A DNA stretch of 22,410 bases from UBA7236 sp964638865 (GTDB lineage: Bacteria; Bacteroidota; Bacteroidia; Chitinophagales; BACL12). Position numbers and translations under genes: made by a program. The stretch spans positions 1 through 22,410 of the forward strand of contig CAZXBG010000056.1 in NCBI GenBank assembly GCA_964638865.1, read 5' to 3'. The notes under the pieces are model-generated. The model was given only the letters and a program-made list of their open reading frames with translations, ran no database searches and was not told the DNA's origin. Shown one piece after another: positions 1 through 6,477 of the stretch (position 1 is the first letter of the stretch; the number at the start of each line of letters is the position of its first letter).

Positions 1-161
1 TTTGGTCACCTGTCAAAATTAGCGTTTCAGTTTATGTTTATAGTCGTCTGTTTTGTTGTTGTTGTGTCGTCTGTTAGGCTTGCCTATAACTTCCTACAAC
101 ACGCACTCCTTCACCTCCCCCAAAACTGCTACCGTGACTGCAACTGCCCACAACCCAACCC
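1..161. other. Intergenic segment downstream of the M16 operon
   Basis: No gene is visible here. The stretch has an imperfect 10-base direct repeat, GTCGTCTGTT at 43-52 and again at 66-75, and a small inverted pair AGGC/GCCT around 76-85. There is no clear T-rich hairpin terminator for the minus-strand operon that ends at 162. The left side is cut by the window edge. Confidence 0.4.
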
Positions 162-1436
162 TCATCTTTTACCGCAAATAATTTCTTTCATGTTCTCCTG
201 ATCCAAATATTTATTCGCCAATTCCATCAATCTTTCTGCGGTAATATTTTTTATTCCATTCACCAAAGAATCAAAATAAGAAATTTCAAGATCGCTCATC
301 ACCATATTTTTAATTACGTTAATGCGATTAAAAGGACCATCTGTTGCTCTTAATAATCCACCCATCATATAATTTTTGATGATCAATAATTCATCCTCCT
401 CCATTTTTTCGTTTTTGAGGATGTCCATTTCTTTATAGGTTTCTGCTATGGCTGCTGCACAAACTTCATTTCCGGTTTCAGTTTGAATAACAAAAAAACT
501 TCCGTAACGATAATGTGTAACGCCGGAATGAATTCCGTATGTATACCCTTTATCTTCACGTATATTTGTCATCAACCGGGAACCAAAATAGCCACCGAAG
601 GCAGTATTTAGAACATTAAATTCCGGATAATCTTCATGTTTTTTAGATATGCTGATATTTCCGATACGCACAGAAGATTGAACAGAATCTTCCTTGGAGA
701 TAAAAAATTTATTTTCGTTATCTGTGGAAATATTTTTATTTGTTGCAGATATTACAACACCATTTTTCTGATAATGTCCAAAATGTTTTTCTAATAAATT
801 AATCGCGTTTTCGTTCACATTTCCGGCCATAAAAATTGTTGCATCTGCTGGATTATAATGTTTGCGGTGGTAATCTTTTAATTGGGCTGTAGTAATTGTA
901 TCAAAATCATTTTCAAAAGTAGAATATCCGTATGGATGATCTTTTCCGAAAATTACTTCATTAAATTTCCTGTTCGCATGAAAATCGGTATTTTGTGCAG
1001 AGATGAGTAATTTCTGTTTTTGTTTTTTTACAAAATGTTCCAATTCATCTTCCGCAAAAGAAGCATCGGTTAAAATTTCTTCTGCAACGGGCAAAATTTT
1101 ATCTAAATATTTCCCCAAACAAAATATAATAACAGAAGTAAGATCGTGACCATGGTCAATTTCCAGTTGAGCGCCATAAAAATCTACAATATCTGCAATT
1201 TGTTTTGCTGTTTTTGTAGATGTTCCTTTTTTCATGATGTTGGAAACAGCTCTGCTCACCACATGTTGGGGCTCGTGCCATCGCCCTGCATTAAATCGCA
1301 ATTCTACACGTATAAGATCTTCTTCAATGCCTCCTACATAATATAGGTCGGTTCCATTTTTTAATTTCTGATGTTTAAAATTTTGTATATCTAAACGGTC
1401 AATTAAATTCTGATGAGGTGCTTCAGTTCTTGTCAT
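162..1436 (-). CDS. M16 family metallopeptidase-like protein, non-catalytic subunit
   Basis: A 424-residue protein with the two-lobe layout of M16 (pitrilysin / processing-peptidase) half-enzymes. Where an active member has the zinc motif HxxEH, this one has S-R-A-V-S at residues 61-65, so both His and the Glu are gone and it cannot bind zinc in the usual way. The C-terminal lobe keeps the substrate-binding Arg/Tyr segment (R293 to Y300, in GSRLMTNIREDKGYTYG), typical of the inactive partner in heterodimeric M16 enzymes. It lies 20 bp downstream of an active M16 gene on the same strand, so the two very likely form one operon and one complex. No signal peptide is visible, so it is probably cytoplasmic, though periplasmic M16 pairs exist. 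The ATG at 1436 is well placed. The zinc-site loss is read directly; the pairing is inference. Confidence 0.88.
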   Translation of the reverse strand: MTRTEAPHQNLIDRLDIQNFKHQKLKNGTDLYYVGGIEEDLIRVELRFNAGRWHEPQHVVSRAVSNIMKKGTSTKTAKQIADIVDFYGAQLEIDHGHDLTSVIIFCLGKYLDKILPVAEEILTDASFAEDELEHFVKKQKQKLLISAQNTDFHANRKFNEVIFGKDHPYGYSTFENDFDTITTAQLKDYHRKHYNPADATIFMAGNVNENAINLLEKHFGHYQKNGVVISATNKNISTDNENKFFISKEDSVQSSVRIGNISISKKHEDYPEFNVLNTAFGGYFGSRLMTNIREDKGYTYGIHSGVTHYRYGSFFVIQTETGNEVCAAAIAETYKEMDILKNEKMEEDELLIIKNYMMGGLLRATDGPFNRINVIKNMVMSDLEISYFDSLVNGIKNITAERLMELANKYLDQENMKEIICGKR

Positions 1437-1456
1437 AATAATTTTTATTTAAGGGA

Positions 1457-2695
1457 TCAAATATCTTTTCCGTAATATAAGGTGCTGCACTTTTCTGTTG
1501 CTAAAAATTGTTGCGCACAACTTTGAATGTCGTTTGCAGTTACATTGGTAAAACGATCTATTTCAATATTTACCAGATTAGCACCTTCTAACATTTCGGC
1601 AATTGCCAACGATTCTGCTTTATTTAATACACCGGTATATCCACTGGTGATATCCATCTCCACAATATTTTTTACACGTTGTAATTCTTCCGCAGCAATT
1701 AATTCGTTTTGTATAGTATTTACTTCTGCAGTAATTGCTTTATCTGCATCTGCATAATTAACTCCTTCCGATAATTTTCCTGTTATAATAAACATACCGG
1801 TGTCTATACTACCTGTAACATAACATGCAATATCGGTAAATAATTTTTGTTCTTTTTTTAAGCGATGTTGTAATCGCGATGACTCTCCGGATCCTAAAAC
1901 ATCAGATAATAAGTTGATCGGATAATACTCCTTTTCAACCCTGCCCGGCATTTTCCACGCTTTATAAATTACATTTACCGGAACGTCTTTTTTAACGGCT
2001 AAAAATTTCGCTGTTGTTTGCTCAGGTTCCTCGGGATACGAATAATTTAATTTTTCTCCGGGTGTAATTTCTCCAAACCATTTTTTTGCAAGTTCCAATG
2101 CTTTCTCCGTGGTAATTCCTCCTGAAATGGTAAGAATTGCATTATTTGGACGATAATATTTATAAAAGAAGTTTTCTACATCAGTTAAAGTTGCATCCTT
2201 CACATGTTGTAATTCCAATCCAATGGTAGGCCATTGATAGGGATGTTTTTCATATACTAATTTGCGCAAAATATGCCAAACATCACCATAAGGTCTGTTG
2301 ATATAATGCTCCTTAAATTCCTCACAAACAACATTGCGCTGCACCTCTAAAGATTTTTCTGAAAAATCCAGTTTTAACATTCTATCGCTTTCCAGCCATA
2401 AAGCTGTTTCTATATTGGAAAAGGGCAGAATATCGTAATAATTGGTAAGGTCGTTTGTGGTAAAGGCATTATTAGTTCCGCCGGCAAGCTGCAATTCAGT
2501 ATCAAAATCCGGAATATTGGCAGAACCCCCGAACATGAGATGTTCAAATAAGTGTGCAAACCCGGTCTTTGAAACATGTTCATCCCTTGCTCCAACCTTA
2601 TATAAAACATTCACGGCGCAAAGTTGTGTGGTGTGATCTTCGTTGATGATCACCGTGAGGCCGTTATCTAAAGTAAATTTTTGAAATTGAATCAT
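1457..2695 (-). CDS. M16 family zinc metallopeptidase, catalytic subunit
   Basis: A 412-residue active M16 peptidase. From the ATG at 2695, the inverted zinc motif HLFEH falls at residues 48-52 and the downstream Glu pair (VVCEEF) at about 125-126, matching the HxxEH...E spacing of the family. The C-terminal lobe contains SSRLQHRLKKE. The open frame extends to 2767, but that start lies inside the tRNA terminator hairpin, so the Met at 2695 (MIQFQKFTLDNGL) is chosen. N-termini of this form are normal for M16 enzymes without signal peptides. A -7-like box TATTTTAG ends 4 nt before this ATG. The gene is first in an operon with the zinc-less M16 gene downstream. Likely role: degradation or processing of peptides, with the exact substrate unknown. 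Confidence 0.9.
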   Translation of the reverse strand: MIQFQKFTLDNGLTVIINEDHTTQLCAVNVLYKVGARDEHVSKTGFAHLFEHLMFGGSANIPDFDTELQLAGGTNNAFTTNDLTNYYDILPFSNIETALWLESDRMLKLDFSEKSLEVQRNVVCEEFKEHYINRPYGDVWHILRKLVYEKHPYQWPTIGLELQHVKDATLTDVENFFYKYYRPNNAILTISGGITTEKALELAKKWFGEITPGEKLNYSYPEEPEQTTAKFLAVKKDVPVNVIYKAWKMPGRVEKEYYPINLLSDVLGSGESSRLQHRLKKEQKLFTDIACYVTGSIDTGMFIITGKLSEGVNYADADKAITAEVNTIQNELIAAEELQRVKNIVEMDITSGYTGVLNKAESLAIAEMLEGANLVNIEIDRFTNVTANDIQSCAQQFLATEKCSTLYYGKDI

Positions 2696-2699
2696 AATG

Positions 2700-2733
2700 C
2701 TAAAATAACTACAATTAAAATGGATAGGTTCAA
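2700..2733 (-). promoter_or_regulatory. Probable promoter of the M16 operon
   Basis: Read on the minus strand, TATTTTAG (2707-2700) fits the Bacteroidota -7 consensus TAnnTTTG at all but one of the six fixed bases. A TTG at 2733-2731 lies 23 nt upstream. The -7 box ends 4 nt before the ATG at 2695, so transcription should start at or next to the start codon. Confidence 0.45.
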
Positions 2734-2747
2734 TAGATCGTTGAACC
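2727..2747. repeat. Perfect 7-bp inverted repeat at the M16 promoter
   Basis: GGTTCAA, 7 nt, then TTGAACC. The left arm overlaps the putative -33 TTG of the M16 promoter when read on the minus strand. No T-run follows, so it is not a classic terminator. It could be an operator or a chance palindrome. Confidence 0.4.
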
Positions 2748-2756
2748 ATTGCTAAT

Positions 2757-2778
2757 AAAAAAAGCACCTTGCGGTGCT
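2757..2778 (-). terminator. Rho-independent terminator of the tRNA gene
   Basis: On the minus strand AGCACC-GCAA-GGTGCT forms a 6-bp stem with a tetraloop, followed directly by a run of seven T. It starts 3 nt past the 3' end of the tRNA. Confidence 0.85.
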
Positions 2779-2781
2779 ACG

Positions 2782-2855
2782 TGGGCCCACTTGGAATCGA
2801 ACCAAGCACCTACTGATTATGAGTCAGTTGCTCTAACCGAATGAGCTATAGGCCC
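2782..2855 (-). tRNA. tRNA with CAT anticodon (elongator Met or Ile2)
   Basis: The 74-nt sequence folds into a full cloverleaf: acceptor GGGCCTA with TGGGCCC (one G-U pair), D-stem GCTC/GAGC, anticodon stem ACTGA/TCAGT around loop CTCATAA, five-base variable loop, T-stem CTTGG/CCAAG with TTCGATT loop, discriminator A. CCA is not encoded. The G1-C72 pair and the absence of GGG/CCC in the anticodon stem exclude an initiator tRNA. CAT is shared by elongator tRNA-Met and by tRNA-Ile2 (lysidine-modified C34). The acceptor and D-arm resemble Ile2 somewhat more, but I cannot decide from sequence alone. Confidence 0.93.
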
Positions 2856-2925
2856 GCTGTTTTTAGGGAGTGCAAATATAATACGTTTTCCCTTTTTTGC
2901 TGAACTTCAAAGCCTTTTCTTTGTT

Positions 2926-2933
2926 TAACTTTG
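2926..2933 (+). promoter_or_regulatory. -7 promoter box of mqnC
   Basis: TAACTTTG matches TAnnTTTG exactly and ends 5 nt before the chosen ATG at 2939. The nearest upstream TTG (2897-2899) lies 26 nt away, longer than the usual spacing, so the -33 part is weak. Confidence 0.5.
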
Positions 2934-2938
2934 TGATT

Positions 2939-4063
2939 ATGGTTCTTAACGATCTCTACAAAAAAGCCCTAAATAAAGAGTTTTTAAGTGTGGAAGAGGG
3001 TGTTTTCCTCTTCGAAAATGCACCAACCCCTGAGTTGATGGAAATTGCCAATACGCTCCGAATTCAGCAGAAAAAAAGCAATAAAGTAACCTGGATTATC
3101 GACCGCAACCTCAATACCACCAATATATGTGTGGCAAACTGTAAATTTTGCAACTTTTACAGAATTCCCGGCCATGCGGAAGGTTATATAACCGATAAGG
3201 AAACATACAGAATAAAAATTGAGGAAACTATTAAATATGGAGGTGACCAGTTATTGTTGCAAGGCGGTCACCACCCGGATCTTGGTCTCGATTTTTACGT
3301 TAAAACATTCAAAGAAATAAAAGAAATGTTCCCGCAAATAAAACTGCATTCTTTGGGGCCACCGGAAATTCACCATATTGCAACCTTAGGTAATTATACT
3401 TACGAATATGTTTTAACGGAACTCAAAAAAGCAGGTCTCGATAGTTTGCCGGGAGCAGGTGCAGAAATTCTGGTTGACAGAGTTAGGAAAATAATTTCTA
3501 CCGGAAAATGTTTAAGTGACGAATGGTTGAATGTGATGCGTGTTGCGCATAAATTGGATCTTACTACAAGTGCAACCATGATGTTTGGACATATTGAAAC
3601 CATAGAAGAAAGGTTTTTGCATCTCGAAAAAATTCGTCAGGTTCAAAGCGAAAAACCTGCGGGTGCAAAAGGATTTTTGGCTTTTATTCCCTGGACCTTT
3701 CAGGATGTTGATACAACACTTAAAAAAATACGTCGCGCAAAAAATGACACCACTCCGGATGAATATATCCGGATGATCGCAATGAGCAGAATATTTTTAC
3801 CGAATATTGAAAATATTCAGGCGAGCTGGTTAACGGTGGGAAAAAATGTTGCGCAAATTTGTCTGCATGCCGGTGCAAACGATTTCGGCAGTATCATGCT
3901 GGAAGAAAATGTAGTGAGTGCCGCCGGAGCTCCTCATCGTTTCACTTACAAATCAATTCAGGAAGCAATTAAAGAAGCAGGTTTTATTCCGCAATTGCGC
4001 AATCAGCAATATGAGGAAAGAATTATTCCGGCTGAAATAGAAGAGCAGGTAATAAATTATTGA
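2939..4063 (+). CDS. mqnC: Cyclic dehypoxanthinyl futalosine synthase (radical SAM)
   Basis: A 374-residue radical SAM enzyme of the futalosine route to menaquinone. MqnC cyclises dehypoxanthine futalosine to its cyclic form. The cluster-binding CxxxCxxC is at C64, C68 and C71 (CVANCKFCNFYR). The following segment GGDQLLLQGGHHPDLGLDFY, then LHSLGPPEIHH, AGLDSLPGAGAEIL and AKGFLAFIPWTFQ, is characteristic of the MqnC/MqnE/CofH group, and length and motif wording fit MqnC best. An upstream in-frame Met at 2897 would add 14 hydrophobic residues. The Met at 2939 (MVLNDLYKKAL) is preferred because it begins at the normal family start and an exact -7 box sits 5 nt upstream. MqnE is the nearest alternative. 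Downstream, past a toxin-antitoxin pair, lies an amidohydrolase that could act in the same pathway. Confidence 0.92.
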   Translation: MVLNDLYKKALNKEFLSVEEGVFLFENAPTPELMEIANTLRIQQKKSNKVTWIIDRNLNTTNICVANCKFCNFYRIPGHAEGYITDKETYRIKIEETIKYGGDQLLLQGGHHPDLGLDFYVKTFKEIKEMFPQIKLHSLGPPEIHHIATLGNYTYEYVLTELKKAGLDSLPGAGAEILVDRVRKIISTGKCLSDEWLNVMRVAHKLDLTTSATMMFGHIETIEERFLHLEKIRQVQSEKPAGAKGFLAFIPWTFQDVDTTLKKIRRAKNDTTPDEYIRMIAMSRIFLPNIENIQASWLTVGKNVAQICLHAGANDFGSIMLEENVVSAAGAPHRFTYKSIQEAIKEAGFIPQLRNQQYEERIIPAEIEEQVINY

Positions 4064-4080
4064 ACTGCTCTCTGATTTTA

Positions 4081-4112
4081 TTTGTTTACCTATAGAAAAC
4101 TTTTTATCTTTA
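4081..4112 (+). promoter_or_regulatory. Promoter of higBA
   Basis: TTTG at 4081-4084, 20 nt, then TATCTTTA at 4105-4112: a -33/-7 pair of the Bacteroidota type with ideal spacing. The -7 box ends 4 nt before the GTG start of higB, which supports that unusual start codon. Confidence 0.6.
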
Positions 4113-4116
4113 ACTT

Positions 4117-4434
4117 GTGTTTAACATAATAGCGCGTAAGACACTTTTGGAGTATTGTGAAAAATATCCCGAAGCCAATAATAGTTTATTGGAATTATAT
4201 CATGAATTACTCAACTGTGACTTTAAAAATTTTAATGAATTAAAATTGAGGTATGGTAGTACAAGTATTGTTAAAGATGAAAGAGTAGTTTTTAACATAT
4301 TAGGTAATAAATACCGCCTTGTTGTAAGAGTAGTATTTGAATTCAAAACGATTCAAATCAAATGGTTTGGAACCCATGCTGAATATGATAACATCAATGT
4401 TGCTGTAATACAATTTAAAAAGAAAAGAAAATGA
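4117..4434 (+). CDS. higB: HigB-type mRNA interferase toxin
   Basis: A 105-residue RelE-superfamily toxin of the HigB_toxin type, ribosome-dependent mRNA interferases that cleave translated mRNA under stress. The signature blocks are present in order: ARKTLLEYCEKYPEA at the N-terminus, a central LKLRYGSTSIVKDERVVFNI, then GNKYRLVVRV and the near-terminal FGTHAEYDNINV, whose GTHAEYD is the hallmark of this family. Translation starts at GTG. No ATG exists in the first part of the frame, the family start aligns with this codon, and a promoter with correct spacing ends 4 nt upstream. The stop overlaps the start of the antitoxin gene (ATGA), giving translational coupling. Toxin-first order is usual for higBA. 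The gene looks intact. Confidence 0.92.
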   Translation: MFNIIARKTLLEYCEKYPEANNSLLELYHELLNCDFKNFNELKLRYGSTSIVKDERVVFNILGNKYRLVVRVVFEFKTIQIKWFGTHAEYDNINVAVIQFKKKRK

Positions 4435-4787
4435 AACTTAAGCCAATAAAAACGAATAAAGACTATCAACTATCATTATTGTGGGTTGATGAGCAATTTG
4501 ATAGAAAGGTGAAAAAAAACTCATTGGCCGGTGAAAAATTGCAAATCGTATTGTTATTAATTAAACAGTATGAGGATATACATTTTCCGATTCCAACACT
4601 TAATCCACTTGAGGCAATTAAACTTAAAATGGAGGAACTTGGGTTTCGAAATAAGGACTTTGTGGACAAGATTGGCAGCAAAGGATATGTAAGTGCTATT
4701 TTAAATGGAAAAAAACCGTTGACTCTCGAAATAGCAAAAATCTTTCATAAAGAACTTGGAGTTCCCGCTGAAGTGCTTTTAGCATAA
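4431..4787 (+). CDS. higA: HigA-type antitoxin with C-terminal HTH
   Basis: A 118-residue antitoxin partner of HigB. The C-terminal half (about residues 60-117) is a helix-turn-helix of the Xre/HTH_3 kind: LEAIKLKMEELGFRNKDF, DKIGSKGYVSAILNGKK, LTLEIAKIFHKELGVP. The recognition helix SKGYVSAILNGKKPL is typical. The N-terminal half is the part expected to wrap the toxin. Its ATG overlaps the higB stop by 4 nt, so the two are co-translated. By family behaviour the HigBA complex represses its own promoter, and the site would lie near 4081-4116. The gene's last codons lie within a hairpin (4759-4798). Confidence 0.92.
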   Translation: MKLKPIKTNKDYQLSLLWVDEQFDRKVKKNSLAGEKLQIVLLLIKQYEDIHFPIPTLNPLEAIKLKMEELGFRNKDFVDKIGSKGYVSAILNGKKPLTLEIAKIFHKELGVPAEVLLA

Positions 4788-4798
4788 AGTGGGAACTC
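4759..4798. repeat. Nested hairpin across the higA stop codon
   Basis: Outer arms GAGTTCCCGCT (4759-4769) and AGTGGGAACTC (4788-4798) pair with one G-T wobble. An inner stem TGCT-TTT-AGCA (4774-4784) sits in the loop. The higA stop codon TAA (4785-4787) is inside. No U-tract follows, so it may act as a weak terminator or mRNA-stability structure, or be part of a recombination site. The structure is clear; the role is not. Confidence 0.5.
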
Positions 4799-4879
4799 AA
4801 TTTATGTTAGGTGTAATGTTTCCACGATTTAACAGGGAAATCTACTAAATTAAACTTCTTCTTAAATAATTTCAATGCA

Positions 4880-4887
4880 TACCTTTA
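4880..4887 (+). promoter_or_regulatory. -7 promoter box of the amidohydrolase gene
   Basis: TACCTTTA fits TAnnTTTG except for the last base and ends 4 nt before the ATG at 4892. No good -33 TTTG is seen at the right distance. Confidence 0.4.
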
Positions 4888-4891
4888 CACC

Positions 4892-6061
4892 ATGCGTCGC
4901 ATCACAGCAGATATCATTTATCCAATTACATCCAACCCATTAGTGGAACATGTTTTATTATTGGAGGATGATGGCACTATTTTAAATATACAACCACTTT
5001 CCCAATTTGATGAAACAACAGTTGAAAAATTTTCGGGAGTTTTGGTTCCGGGTTTTATTAATACCCATTGCCATATTGAATTATCACATCTTAAAGATCT
5101 GTTTCCGAAAAAGACAGGATTGCCTGCATTTTTAAATCTTGTTACACAAAAAAGAGTTAATAAGGAAGAACTGGTTTTGGAAGCAATAGCCAATGCAGAA
5201 ACCGAAATGATTAGAAATGGAATTGTTGCGGTTGGCGACATTTCCAATGTTTCAATATCTTTTGCACAAAAATCAAAACGCAATATCTATTATCACACCT
5301 TTGTAGAATTATTTTCCTTCGACCCCTTTAATGCAGGAGCCGCAGTGGAAGCCGGAGAAAAATTGATTGCCGAAGCACGCGGATTTGGTATTCATGCATC
5401 ACTTGCTCCACATGCAACATATTCTGTGAGTTCCGAATTAATAAAAAAAATAACTAAACATTGTTTTGAAACCGGAAAACCCACTTCCATTCACATGCTG
5501 GAAAGCAATGATGAAAATGAATTTTATGTGAGAGGTACAGGCCTTTATCGCAAATTATATCGCGATATGAACAGGGATATAAAACATTTTATCCCAACCG
5601 GAAAAACTGCGCTGGAAAGTTTATTACCGGATTTTAATCCGCAGGTAAAAACATTGTTAGTACACAATACCATCGCTACGGAATGGGATACTGAATGGGC
5701 TGAAAATATACATCCGAATTTATTCTGGTGTTTTTGTCCGAATGCTAATTTATTTATTGAAGATCGTTTGCCGGATATTCCTATGTTAATGAAACACGTG
5801 CAATATATCACCATCGGAACCGATAGTTTGGCAAGTAATCATGGATTATCTGTTTTAGAGGAATTAATCTCTATCCAAAATAAATTTCCTGAAATTAAAA
5901 CAAACGATCTGTTTCGATGGGCTACTTTATACGGAGCAAAATTTTTGGGAATTGACGATCAGTTTGGATCTTTTGATGCAGGTAAAAAACCCGGAGTGAA
6001 TTTGATTAAACATCTCGCAAACGATTCTTTACAAAATACTACTTTGGAAAAAATAATGTGA
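4892..6061 (+). CDS. Amidohydrolase, candidate aminodeoxyfutalosine deaminase
   Basis: A 389-residue metal-dependent hydrolase of the amidohydrolase (TIM-barrel) superfamily. The metal and catalytic residues are visible: HxH at H59/H61 (GFINTHCHIELSH), H201 with E204 (SIHMLESNDE), H258 (LLVHNT) and D311 (TIGTDSLASNHG). CPNANLFIE near 282-290 matches the usual segment between the last His and the Asp. The GTDSLASNHxLSVLEE wording is that of the deaminases acting on adenine-type or aminopurine nucleosides (MtaD/SsnA/aminofutalosine deaminase group). mqnC lies just upstream on the same strand, so a role in the futalosine pathway (the MqnX step, amino group to oxo on 6-amino-6-deoxyfutalosine) is a reasonable inference, but not proven. 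The start at 4892 gives a short N-terminal beta-strand region as expected. Confidence 0.8.
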   Translation: MRRITADIIYPITSNPLVEHVLLLEDDGTILNIQPLSQFDETTVEKFSGVLVPGFINTHCHIELSHLKDLFPKKTGLPAFLNLVTQKRVNKEELVLEAIANAETEMIRNGIVAVGDISNVSISFAQKSKRNIYYHTFVELFSFDPFNAGAAVEAGEKLIAEARGFGIHASLAPHATYSVSSELIKKITKHCFETGKPTSIHMLESNDENEFYVRGTGLYRKLYRDMNRDIKHFIPTGKTALESLLPDFNPQVKTLLVHNTIATEWDTEWAENIHPNLFWCFCPNANLFIEDRLPDIPMLMKHVQYITIGTDSLASNHGLSVLEELISIQNKFPEIKTNDLFRWATLYGAKFLGIDDQFGSFDAGKKPGVNLIKHLANDSLQNTTLEKIM

Positions 6062-6106
6062 TTGCGGACAGCCCTAGCATAGTCTCCTTACTCCAATAAA
6101 AACCAA

Positions 6107-6324
6107 TTATACCAATAGGGAACTGGCCGGATTGTGCTTCATTTCGCGCATACGTATTCGTTCTTCGGGAGTTTGAAACGTATCAATAAATTTATATCCA
6201 TTTTCCAGCCATTGTAATTTTTCCATTAAAGTAAATTTTTTTACAATTCAAGTTGTTCATCACTAACAGTGTAATGAAATCCCTTGTTGGCGTTTTCTTT
6301 TTTCGGAATGATTTTAATTTTCAT
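6107..6324 (-). pseudogene. Small gene broken by a frameshift
   Basis: Reading the minus strand from the ATG at 6324 gives MKIKIIPKKENANKGFHYTV followed by SDEQLEL and a TAA stop at 6241. A second frame then gives VKKFTLMEKLQWLENGYKF, followed by IDTFQTPEERIRMREMKHNP and ASSLLV, ending at TAA 6107. Joined by one missing base at TAAAAAAA (7 A), they make a protein of about 66 residues with the layout SDEQ(L)E, then LQWLEN, then TPEER. That layout resembles small Bacteroidota proteins often encoded beside nucleotidyltransferase-type genes, though this is from memory and unverified. The break at a homopolymer could be a true lesion or a sequencing error. If not a pseudogene, the second part (6107-6226) could be a free 39-residue protein. 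Confidence 0.55.
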
Positions 6325-6452
6325 TTTTTGATAAGTCTGGATAATAAAATAATATCATCATTATCCTGTTTTCGGTTCGAATGTTTTTTAATATTTGTAT
6401 ATATTCCATTTCCAATTCTTATACCCAATATGCTCCTCGCCTCAAAAATAAA
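6321..6452 (-). pseudogene. 5'-truncated gene remnant overlapping the next start (ATGA)
   Basis: A 43-codon open frame on the minus strand encodes EARSILGIRIGNGIYTNIKK, then HSNRKQDNDDIILLSRLIKK, and stops at TGA 6321. That TGA overlaps the ATG of the frameshifted small gene as ATGA, the arrangement of a coupled operon. There is no good start codon, and the frame is closed just upstream at 6453, close to the end of the T9SS gene at 6478. I read it as the C-terminal end of a lost gene, but so short a frame in AT-rich DNA may be chance. Function unknown. Confidence 0.3.
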
Positions 6453-6477
6453 TTAATCCCTTGATGGACTTTGCGGA

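Noticed and set aside
66..90. GTTAGGC with nearby GCCTATAAC as an integron attC site
   Set aside because: The order and distance of the two cores do not fit an attC site, and no integrase is in the window.
1146..1346. Open frames antisense to the M16 genes
   Set aside because: They are shadow frames of clearly coding sequence with no motif or start signal.
2696..2767. N-terminal extension of the catalytic M16 protein to 2767
   Set aside because: It would begin inside the tRNA terminator hairpin and precede the operon's -7 box; the added residues do not look like a signal peptide, and family proteins begin near the Met at 2695.
6253..6456. 67-residue plus-strand frame in the 6062-6477 gap
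   Set aside because: It is Phe/Ile-rich with no promoter or family look and is the antisense of the minus-strand remnants, which read more like protein.
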